The notes below the pieces were generated by a model. That model was not told the DNA's origin, did no database searches, and saw only the letters and a list, made by a program, of their open reading frames with translations. Below are positions 14,801 through 26,800 of a stretch of DNA of 64,000 nucleotides, piece after piece. The stretch's first letter is position 1. Each line of letters opens with the position of its first letter. A program made the position numbers and the translations under genes. The stretch spans positions 10,047,492 through 10,111,491 of the forward strand of contig LS997566.1 of assembly GCA_000469685.2 (NCBI GenBank), read 5' to 3'. Origin of the DNA: Haemonchus contortus. Its lineage: Eukaryota; Nematoda; Chromadorea; Rhabditida; Trichostrongylidae.

Positions 14801-17800
14801 AGGGTGGGTATAAACCCAAGATTCAATGCCGAACGACGGAAGTGATGGTGCTCTCCATAGCACCATATCACTTTTACCTATTAAATTAATAATTGTACCG
14901 AGCGATAGTGCTTTTGAGCTTTCTTTTCAATCCTACTCTGGGAATGCACTGCAGATTTCCTCTAGGTTTGGATCAATATTGCGGCTCTTTCTTTTTTCTG
15001 ATAGCCTCTTTGAATGCCATTGTCTCGGATGAAAGGCGAGCTCTTTAAGTGTACTTCGCCTCAGTTCAGTCTTCGATAAAACCAGTTCATTTAGATGTAC
15101 TGTAAGGCCATCTCCATATCTGTACACTTCTTTAGACCGAGGGATCATTACAAAAATTATGAGTTATTAATAAAAATAAGCTATGGAAGTGCTTGGCGTT
15201 GACCGATTTTTTTTTAAATGTGCTCATGCCTCCAACCGTGGTGAGAGCATGATGTGTATTTGGCTGATGTGTTGGGGTATCAACCAAAGTTCATACTTGT
15301 GCTTCCATTCTGCCAGAAGACTTGATGCCAAAGAAATGATTGCGAAAGGTTGGAAAACTCAGGTATCCAGCTTGGATTTGGACCCTTTGGACTAGAATTG
15401 TTTATAACAGCGCCAACTGGTATTATCCCACCTCCGCCTCATGGGATTGTTACAACATCCTATTGTCTACGACACAGTATAGATTGAAAGTTCATCTCGA
15501 CCAGATTTATGATGTTAAACGATGAGATCTCTGAAGCTTACTGATTATTTATCACCGATTTTACACTCAATCAGCTGTGTTTCTCAGTACTGGAGGAATC
15601 CAAATGATCTACGACAGCTTCACATTTAAATATTTGGGAGATAGTTACAAAAGTTAGGAATTCTCTCGTGGGCTAGCTTTTCATGAGGCAGAAAGTTCTT
15701 GACCTAACTAACCGCTCGTCGTTCACCCTATCCCCTGACATTGATCAAGCGGAATTACCCTAAATGCTCTGCAGGGGTAAACTTCAATGTATGGGGTCGT
15801 TTACAGGCAGTCCCATCCATTTTACTTCCGTTCTTGTTCTTATTATGAATCTGTCACTATCAGTTTCTGATTTTATCGCCTTGTACTGCACCACGAAGCG
15901 CAATCTAGCGGTCTATCAAAAAGCCCCGTCATCAATGAAGTAGTTGTGAAAAATTGGGGTTTGGAAGGGGAAGGGAAGTGGATAGGGGAAGGCGGCAGGT
16001 AATGCACGCGTTCACTGTTAACTCTACCTTTTGAATCCGACATGAAAAGCCGAACATTTTTGTGATCAGAACTTGGTTAGCTTAGGCAAGACTCCACCCA
16101 CGGTTTGGTTCCAAAATTTTGAGTATGGTCGACCGAGAGCTGGGTAGATTCGAGTAATAGTTTCACTTGCGTTTACCTTCTCCATCTTACAATTAGTCGA
16201 GCCTTCTGCACTGTTGAGTAATTATCGTGAGATTCCCCATCGTGCTTAAACTCAAAACGCGTTTATTAGGTTCCCGGGTGGCCTATATGTCAAGGACGGT
16301 TCATTGCTATGGCTCTCCTGAAAGTATTTCCGGAAAGTAGGTTAATAGAAATAGTTGTAAGAGACTTTCAATAGCTGCCATTTCACTCAAACGGCAGGAG
16401 TTTAGGGATAGATAGCAGTTTTTTCTTGACCGCTGGTTTCCGACTCATTTGCTCCCCATAATTTTTCCCATCCGCAGGTGATTATCTCAAGATAGCACAG
16501 CTGTGTAAACGGGAAAGTTATTTGATCCTTGATTTTTCGCCTCTATTTCATACTGGCTTATCTAAAGCTCTCTTTGTAATAAGGTTCCTACTAATAAAGT
16601 TAAATTGCCCAAATCCGGATGTTGCGGCACATTCTTAGCTGACTCAAGTCAATGTTCACTACCAACTGCATTGTCTTGACGTCCGCTTATGGTCACCCAC
16701 TGAAGCTACAGCTGCTTCTGGAATATGTGCAATGGGAATACAGTCCTACTTTTTTTGTAGGAGGACCCAGACATATTCCCGAATGGTCGCTGCTATTTCA
16801 TAAAAGAAAAGGTGTTTTTGTTTAGTTATTGCTGATGCTCGCTCACAGTCGCTCAAATTTTTTCGTGTTGAGCGATGATCAATTTCGTTCTGAGATAAAC
16901 ATACTTATGTTACTATAATCACAAAGCAAATGGGTTCAAACGCGCCTTTTTGAATATACCACGAATCTTGGAACCAAAAGAGGTACAATTCAGCGATGGG
17001 GTTCTTTATAAGTAACTAGTCACAGTAGCTGTATACATAGAATTGCGTCCAACAGCACGTATAGGAGGCTACCCCATCATCTGGGCCACATGTGAAAAAT
17101 ATTTGTGATTCATCCTGATGAAACGAAGTTTAGATCTCAGTTTATTATTGTTCAGGTGCTGCCTATACATAGAAAACTTTTCCTCCAAATTTTTCCTGGC
17201 TTCCAGGCTCGGACGAGGCGTCTGGCTTGAACGCACCCAACCTGAGATCCTTAGGGTCGCTGTCATGCCAAGTTCATAAGCGCAGTTCTCGATCATTTTG
17301 AGGTACCCTTTTTATGTTGAAAGGCGGAAGTGTTGATATGGAGGAGTACATCGACGGCGAAGAAAGAGGAAATCCACCTACTTTAAGCATTTAAAAATAG
17401 TGGAAGTGGAGGCTGTGCGAGTTACCGTGACAGGGATGGCATGTAATGGGTTTTTGGACGGCATTAAACTTGCTTCCATGTGAGAAGAGCTGACTAGAAC
17501 AAGCCTTAACTGTACAGAATTGCCTTTCACCTTCGCTATGGGTCATGACAAGTTGGTCAACTTGCTTCATTATTTCCCTTATGAATGGTGCAACCTCTAC
17601 AAAGCCGTTGAAACTTGTCCTTAGGGGTGTGACACTCAACGATACAATCTCTAGTTCCTCATTGTGCCCAATCCAGGACGTTATTCGCCATTATAACGAC
17701 GCGTTGGTATAAGCGGAGCCTCGAATTCATACTAAAGGCAAACTTTAGAAACCATTTTTATCGTGACCTGTGTCTTTAAGTGATATTGAATGATTTAGGG

Positions 17801-20800
17801 CATACGTGACAAATATGAAGGCAACTACCGTATGCTCTGACACATTTTACTGTTTTTATGGCCACAAGTTTGAATAACATCATTTGTCTCTTGTGCTCTT
17901 TGAGATGCTATATCTTGCCTTTGCTAAAAAGTTCTTTGGCGTGGGTGAACATCAGCTGCTGCAATGCCAACGGGAGTTTCACTTTTTCTGCTACGAATGT
18001 AATCTATTCTCAATCTCAAAGCATATTTTAAAAATGTGAATCATATATCAATTCATTGGGCGGGGCTACATAAAACGGGATCGGATCTCACCATCAGACC
18101 ACTGGGCGACTAGACCAATCAAGCCTACCATCCTCACGGAGTCCCTAAATTGACCATGCTTTCAATCACCAAAACGATTCCAAACAGAACTGGAATTCAC
18201 GGAGCATTCCGGAATGGAATGGATTTGCCCCAAAAACGTTACCTCTTCACGATCCGTAACGAACGATCATGTGGGTGCTCTTTGCAAAAAAGGACCAATG
18301 GACAGAATCGGAAACTCAGTATGGGAACCTGGTCCCCACGGTAATTCAGCCGGGGTTTCTGGTCTGAATCCCTGCTTCTAGTGCCTGCTCTACCCAAAAG
18401 TTTTGAAATGAAATGTTGGACGTGGGACTTTGCCTCTATTGCATTTTATTCCACCTAAAGTCACGGTGAGAACTTTTTTCTCACACCAGGTGCACCAGGT
18501 TTTCACCGTTTGGTGATGAATGTGAGGTTTTGTAAAGTGTGTAAAGTGTAAATATAAATTTCCGGAGAGGCCATGCGATTTTGTGATGATCGTTGGACCA
18601 GAGCGGTTGCTCGGGAAGCAAAACGACCACCAGGCCAGCGCAATGGTCAGGATTCTTCATGAACGGAAGGAATGCTGTGGCTCGTGTCCCTCAAGCGAGG
18701 ACGACCCATTGGACCATTCTGACTCGCGAAAGGGACGAATGGAGACGTTACTGGCGCGCGCTCGAGGAAATCGATGATCAACAAGATGATAGGTGACAGG
18801 TGACATTCTTGGTGGGAAGCATAGGAATGTTACAAAAAGGAGGCCAATGTCTCGACCCTGAAGAATGAAACCGTTTTTCTTTATTACAGTAATCCGGTCT
18901 AGAACTACGGTAACAAGGGGGTCATTGACCTGATTGTGTTACGACTTACTTCGTCAGCTGCATTTAATTTTACGATCACTATCACTGTAACAGCCCATTT
19001 CCGATGACTTTTCGTTTTTGTTCAATGCTCAGCAAAAAAAATACAATTGTATCGCCCTTTAATACCCAAAAATACGACAACTACAGCAATTTCGGCTCTT
19101 CTTAGTAGCATCATTTTCGGCGGCAAAGTCCATTTTGTACAGCTAACGGAAATGATTTGCTGTCTGCTGTCAAAAGCCATTTTTTCCACTGAACGTCGAT
19201 GAAGGGTCTCTTAGGAAAAAACACAAAAACCAAGGGATCCATCAACGAGCTTCGAAGATGGGACTTCACGTTCGGAGTTATTCATGACCCTCGGTATTCA
19301 ATTTGGCATGAAAAACATTCGAATATAGAAATTTGATTGGGAGGATTTCGAACTTGCAACTGATTTCCTTGCACTCAGTAAGAGTCACCCTATGCAGTCT
19401 GAATAGAGCAGAGGTGGTGCATTGGCAAGTGGTGCACTATCACACACGCATGGTCGGGAATCTGATAATGGATCGATATTCGCCCAAGCCAGCCAGGTCT
19501 TCCATTATCCGGGATCAATTAATCGGCACCAAACTCGTCTGGTAGGATGAAAGCACTGAGATGTTGATTAGCTGGTCAACGCAATTCATTGTGTAGGCCA
19601 TAAACGCATTCAAAACGCCACTACAATTTTGAAGGCAAGTCGAATGCGAGGCGCATCCCAAAAAAGGGATTGATTACGGCCAAAGACTGAGCACTTCATC
19701 CATTATTCTTTGTGTAGATGACAAAGCTGAACCCGGAGAATTGAAAGCTTCACAAAGCTCCAAAAGGTCCACGAAAATCTGTAGAAGGGTTTGAGAGATA
19801 CAGTAGACAAGTGGCCAAAGCCCCTCTCTAAATTGATGAATTTGCACCCACGCACACGCATTTGCACCTGAGCAACCACTGATGGTGATTACACATTGAC
19901 AGTATGAGCAAGGTCTTCTGTGCTGAAAACTGCTTGCTTCGGTGATGCAGCCCTTTCTAGTGACCACTACCTTTCATATATAACCTCTAGCACGGATTCT
20001 GAGTAGTGTGAACCTTTCAGGGAAGTGATAGCACGGTAAGTAGCTCGTTTTTGGTAGTACGCATAGCTTCGCCCACCTAATAGAAGTTTTGTTTCTGCAA
20101 AATTCCACGACAAGCGAAAGTGGTTCTGCAGCATTTGCCGTAACCTCACAATGGCTGCTTTCATAGTCCGCGGGCCGGCCGGCCGACGCGCCGCACTATG
20201 ACTGATGTAAAACGAATTAGTTCGTATGTAAGAGATCTACATCTCTTGCATTCTATTTCACGGGCAGAGCAGGTAAGAACCGTGAAATAAAATGCAACAG
20301 ACGTAGGTTTCTTACATACAAACTAATTCGTTTTACGTCAGTGCGCCGCCGCGCCTGCCGGCCGGCGGACTATGAAAGCAGCCAGCGGGGACCAAGTGGC
20401 TGCGCGTGTTCAGGTATTGAGAATGCGAATAGCGAACGTGGCACACCGATTGGTGCAAGAACTACCTGTCGAGACTCTTAGGAGAATAGTACGTTGCGAA
20501 ACTTTTGTCCCCAAGAAATACTTCCTTTTGTTGTATTTTTCCTCCGATTGTTGTATTTGTATGCAGTAATGTGCATTTTATACCATTTCTTTTTTGTGTT
20601 ATTTGATATCGTTTTTGCCTACATTACATACTATATTAAATTCATATAAATGGATCTGACTGTTTCTGGTGGTCTTGTGCGAACTCATGACTCACCTCTG
20701 AAGGTCATCTGTATCCGTGGTCCACTGATTCGAATTGGATTGCCATTAAAGAGCCAGTAAATCTGAAAAGCTCCCTGATCCAGTAGTCACAATTTAGCAT

Positions 20801-23800
20801 GACTATACACCTAAGGACCTGTCACCAACCTTCGGTTTTGGATTGCCGACGATATTCGATTGAAGGATAGCGTCGGTACCTTCGGTAAGACGAAGACCTC
20901 GGGGAGGGACTCGAATAATTGGACGTGTTCCGGGTGCACCTTTGTCCAACATTGCCAGTTCGGGTTCGGTTTCCGATTCCGAAATACCCCACGGTGACTG
21001 AAAACGATCAATATCATCATGGAAAGGTCAAGTTGTCGAAATAATCGACTTGGGCAGAACGCCGTAAATGTTGAACAAAACAAAAGGCATTCCATGGCAG
21101 CATAGGAAAATTTGATCGTTGGGAGTAGTATCGGCCGAAAATTTAGCATCACTCCAGAATTTTTTCGAATGTTCTAGAACTTTCTATGGACCTGCTATAT
21201 AGAGGCCCTACCATTTTGCATGCACACCCACTTATCTTACCACTTACCTCTTACTTGCTTATTTACTACGTTTTAGAGGTGATGTGTCTCCCCCACCGTA
21301 ATCGGCAACTATTAGGTTGATGCATAATAATTGCGGATTTTTTCCAGCAAATCTTACTTAAAGAAACTATAGAAATACTAAGCAAAGACATATTCAAATA
21401 ATTACTCCGGAACTTATCCATCATCCACTTCAAGCACTGCTCCCCATTGATTAGTTAGTCGGATCCCAAGAGCGAAGAAGTTTTGATCCTTACGGGCGAT
21501 CCACGCCTTGACATCGGCCATCAAGTCATTCAAATCGACGCAACTTCTATTCTCTAGCCATTTTTTCGATGAACGGTTGACGAGACAATCCATAGAAGTT
21601 TCTGCTGGTGAATATGGCAGATTTAGGAGCAGATCCCATTTCTTGGCTGGCTCTGACTGATTGTTCGATCGCCGAAAAGTTACTGGGATCGCGGAATGAC
21701 TGTGCCACCTTCCAATCTTTCTCGAAGTAGTTAAGCCTAATTTCGCGAATATGCGGATGATTTCTTGAGTATATTCTTGTGGAGGAAATCAAATAGATCA
21801 CTTCTAGAAAAAATCCAAACTCAATATCAAATTCTATCGAGAGGAAAAAAGCCGCGAAAAAATCCGCAATAATTATGCATCAACCTAATACTTTTTTATC
21901 ATTTCGAATCCGACCACTCTGCTGCTGAAGCCTACCGGACCTTGTGCCAAGTACGTGGTCCTAGCACCCTTTCTAAGCCCCACTCTGCCCGCTCGGTTCC
22001 AGATCTTCAAAGGCCGCAATGAGAAGGTCGAGATGAGCCTCGATTTGGCCAATCGACTGCAATATCATGGGACTGTTCATGGGTTATACACTTATGTATA
22101 AAGGTGAATGTCCTTTCATGGTATATTTATGTGAATGTCCATAACGACCCAGAAAAGCAAGAGGCGTGGACCAAAAATCAATTCCCCTATCCAAATTTCA
22201 ACAGGCAACCAGATAGATGACCGCGCTCCTTCGTAGTCAACTAACTGGGAAGCCTTCCTTCTCGCTAAGCACTCTACTCCCTGCTCAATGCATGTTCAAT
22301 TATTTCTACCTCTTCTTTACAGGTAGCTCCGGAAACACTGATATAGGAACCCTGCAAATATTAGTGAAGCGGTACTTCTCCATGAATTCCCTCGGCAAGT
22401 GGCAGTGGTTCCGTGGTGGCTACCGTTTCGATCCCTTGGGATTTCAAATCCTTCCTTTCATAACGCGATCTCTGAGGAGAATTACTCTACTCCGTATATT
22501 CAGTACTTACCGTATCGGCGCTTTCCTGATCGGTTCCATAATTGTGGCCCTGTCTCATCATTTGCTTTTGAGCCACACTGCTCGGACGGGCCGGTTGCTG
22601 AAATGGAAACTGTAAACTGTGAACCAGAGGGAAGAACTCGTCCACTGGGGTAGTTATTTTTTCCCGAGTTGATTGTTCCATGTTGTTTTTTTATAGTAGT
22701 TCAGCCATTTCTAGACTACTTAGGCAATACTGAAACAAGCGGTTCTGTCTTCACAGTGTTCCCTGGGTGTGGGATTAACTTCTGGACTGATTAGTCTGGC
22801 TAAGATCTCACTAAATGAATCTAGAGCGAAGCAATTGTATAGCTCTACTCCGGGGCTGCTAATGAACCTTCTAGTATTGAATCTTTGAATTTACATTGTT
22901 TATTTTACATTTATTCGATAATTTGATGTGTCTTTTTGAAATTCTTGTAGAATTGTATGTCATTAATCTAGGTGTAAGTCTTGGAGTTTTCTGGCGAACC
23001 TGAGCTTGCCTTCGATCTCGAGTTAGTCGACTTTGTTCTTCAGCAAACCATCGGTCGTATTGTTCGCGAGTAAGTAACTGAATCATTCAAGCACCTCTTT
23101 CTGGATCATGAGACTCGATTTCTGAGAGGTCTCTAAAGCCTACCTGAGCAACGGATGTCGCTTCGCCATGGATGTTGCTGGCACGGCACGTATACTCGCC
23201 AACATCGTCGTTGAACATCTGTGATATCGTCAGCGACACAATACCCGTTTGAGGATCGTGTTCGATTTTTGCCCTACAAATAATAGTAAATGTGCAGTTA
23301 TTGATGGTTCTATTTCCAACACATCTGTTTTCATATTTTCTGAGACTTTTTTTCAAATTTCTTTAAAAAATTATTGGAGTCAGGTACTCTAGAGTGAATT
23401 TGCTAAAAGCCGAACAGTCAGCAACACTTTTAATCATGTTCGCGAAAGAGAGCGATAAAAAAAACAAAGTAGCTCGGTCCAGCAAAAGCCTCCAGTACCA
23501 GTCCAGATAGGATCCTACAGCGGCCAGAGGGCAGCGAAGCCCAAAATGTCTTTTTCCCATGAAGAAACTCATACTATGGACTATTTTCTGAAGGCACAAT
23601 TCGCGATAGTTTTGAGGTCGTTCAGGTTAAATAATGGGAGAGATGGTGCAGAACAGTAAAGATAGCACGAAAATAGAAGGATTCAAGAGAACAACTTTCA
23701 AACTAGTAAAAGGGAGGGGTTGTTGAGATTACAATGACCGAAGTGACATGGAAGGGGGAGTCTGGACGAGATTTCAGTTGCTGCAATTGCGTAAAGAGCT

Positions 23801-26800
23801 GGCTACATTGAGCCAAAACTGTACAAAATTGCCTTCATTGAGAATTACGCCTGCATCTGTTCCGAAAACCTTACTGCAATGCCTAGGTTCCTATGGCAAG
23901 CCTATTTTATTCTAAAAGTTCCCGAATATGAGGTGAATGCAATAAAATACCTGAAGTTTTGAAAAGGTTTCCCATTCTTCAGCCATTCGACTTGAGGATG
24001 CGGGACACCTGAAAGTATTCCAGTTGTTCCTAAGTATATCCCTAAGGAAGGCAAGCATATTGTATGTAGGTAGCCTTTTCTCGTCTGCATATGCAAATCC
24101 ATTCAGAGAATTCTCTTCAAAGTCAGCTATTTTTAATCTAATATTGAGTTTAAGGTTATAGTGTCATTCAAACGAGTACAGGCTGTAGAGTTTTGCATTT
24201 TGTACTCACCTGCAACTCTTGCCTCCATCACCATAACTTCCGAAGGCTTCAACGGCTGATGCCGTAACTCCTTCAAAAAGATTGGAGCGCTGGGGCCTAC
24301 AGGTGTTTGTGGTGGTGCTGGTGAATATCTGAAAATTACGCTTTCGAATTTCCGGATCATCAGATTATCATACATATTTTTACAGTTGCTCAGATACATC
24401 GACAAGCTTTCAGTCAATAAAAAGAGGGTAGCCTGCCTTTCATCAGCTGCTGTGAAGTGATCCCATACTAGGCTCCCACCATTTGGTATCCTATCTGTAC
24501 CAATAAGTATAATATAACCGACTGGGAATTTCCTTTCGCCTTGACACTTTCAGGAAATCCTTTTTTCGTCGTTTTAACGATAATCGTGAAAAGGAAATGG
24601 CACTGTTCCTAGCACTCGCTCTATTGAACTGAATTCAAACAAACACACTTTCAAATAAATTTTTCTTTGAAAGTTTTACTGCTTGGAAAGTAAGGATGCA
24701 TGCATATTAAAAGAAGAATTCAGTTGTGATAAGCAACTTCAAACACAGTAGCTCTTAAGTTATTAAGTATTTCAAGAAATCAAACTTGAAAAAACTCACG
24801 CAGTTATGTGCTTTCCACCGGGTATCGGAGTAGGAGCCGGAGCGACAATAAGAATACATGTCGACTGTCGCAGTCCGGCAGCATTCGCAGCCTGAACGAC
24901 GGATTCTTGTTTTCTGATGCATCAGTTCAGTGTTATTGGGGCAGTAGTGGGACAGTTGTAAAAGGTCTTCTTAGTTGGACGTGTTTTGATGATGCACAAC
25001 GATGACACCACCGCACGAGCAGGCCCTTTCCTTCCTTCCAAGTGTTGGTCATTCCACCAATATCTTATGTTGTTACTAGGAGGGCTGAATGATGCCCCCC
25101 GCCCCCTTATGACTATATAGAATCTAATTTCAATGCCATCACTTCAGCTATACATGATCCCGCGGAAGTGGCTAAAAATTAATAGCCCCAACCTGTTTGA
25201 CTGTTTTGCGGTTGAACTGAAGATTCTATTTGAATAGTTAGTGATGTGACCCGTTTTCCATTATTGGTTCTCCACTCAAGAATGACAAACTTTATATACC
25301 AGTATTGGTCGACATTACTGAACCAAGCATTCTTTCACCCTCTTCGCGAGAAGTATAAACATTTCACGGCGGATGGTATGACTATCCCATCAAGAGAACC
25401 CTAAATCAATATCGATCAATACAGTCAACCACTCCGCTTGTAATCCTCGAACGTCCCAATCCAGCAATTGAAACAAATCATTCTTTTGCATCCTTCTTTT
25501 TCTGATATTAAAGGCACCGTTCACGATAAATTTGGGTAATCCGGATTGTGATGAAAAATGGAAGACAAGATCGAAACTAGTGCGACTGAGGTGAAGAAAC
25601 TGCGTGCATCGGTGTTTCCAAAATGAAAAAAGGCTTCGAAAAACCCGTTAAGAAGGGGGCTGGACGAGAATGAAACAAGAAAAATGAAGAAGAGTGGGGC
25701 GTCCGGACGAGCTGAACAGTGTGTTTCACTGCGCGCGTGTGGGTCCTGGTGCGAATAACAGACAATGGTAGGCCAAAATTTATTCACTTATCAGCATAAA
25801 TAAACAAAAAGAACCCTAGTAACAGAAAAAGTAGCTCACCTTTTCAGCCTCTAGGAGTAGGAAATTAAATAAGGGATCGCGGCAGCAAAAAGAAAAACGG
25901 AGGAGAAAAGAAGGAGAAAAACATCGCCTCATCACTCGGCGATCAGCTGATTGGTTAAAGCGAACTACGGCAACAACGGGGCTTCCACTATGCCCTAAGC
26001 GCCGAGATTGTGGAAGCGAGAGGGTCCCTTCTACCACCCATGAAAGGCGCTGAGTATTCCTAAAGGAAGAACTCAGTAACTTTTTTTATCGTGAACGATG
26101 CCTTTAAGGAGGTAACGAAATTCGGGATGAGGGTCGTATTCGGTAATGATAGGTGCTGACAGGCTTGAGTCAGAAGCAAGGTATCAAAACACCTGGTCGA
26201 TGGGAGAGAAATGTGCGCACTTCTCGAAAAGGTTCCCAATCAGAGGTTATACATATAGTTTTTCATGCAACGAATTGGTGAAAAATGTGTTCTGCACTTA
26301 CGGAAAATTACGGCAAGTACTATAAAACTGTCCTACAAAGGTCACTAAAAAGTCAGAATCACGTGAAAAGTACTCACTTGGGCGGTGAATCTTCCACTGT
26401 CTGCGCTGTGAACTTGTGAAATGATCAACCGATGAACATGACCGTCTTCTTGAATCTGAAAGTTAACTGTTTCAGTAACCATGCAGCCATAGTTTTCGTG
26501 GTAACGGGCATACGGCGCGGCAACTACCTGAAGGGGCCTGGCTAGCATTTCAACGTTAGAACTAACTACGATATGGCGCGCAGTGAGACAACTAGCTAAG
26601 AATCGGAGAAGTTCGGGGATAATGCCACAGACCCTCGGGCATTTCTTCTTTTCAGCTTGTTTCTGAGGTCAGCACTTTTCCATGTGAGTGATCAGTTTGA
26701 GCATTCAAAGGACATTTAAATACAGTACCGTTCAAAAAGAATCACCTCGAACCTTTTTTGCCATAACTTATATCGAACTAAATGTTTTTGACTGATTTTT

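Larger units (their letters stand above)
14272..20695. other. 6.4-kb kettin intron
   Basis: Intron between the 20696-20762 and 14186-14271 exons. Besides the SINEs, the RTE fragment and the foldback element listed separately, 15000-18500 shows no gene I can support. A stretch at about 17400-17540 shares wording with 23740-23850 (AACTGTACA, then AATTGCCTT), suggesting an uncharacterised dispersed repeat. A lone end resembling the 600-bp inverted-repeat element lies near 17757-17784. Confidence 0.55.

Noticed and set aside
22328..22358. Possible small exon after TATTTGCAG on the minus strand
   Set aside because: It would end in the wrong phase for exon 20830-20997, and skipping it gives a continuous kettin frame.
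26456..26530. Open frame continuing upstream of kettin exon 26378-26455
   Set aside because: The domain pattern requires the IQEDG strand to follow NCPDYE from 28524-28652, and AACTTTCAG directly before it is a good acceptor, so the upstream open part is intron.
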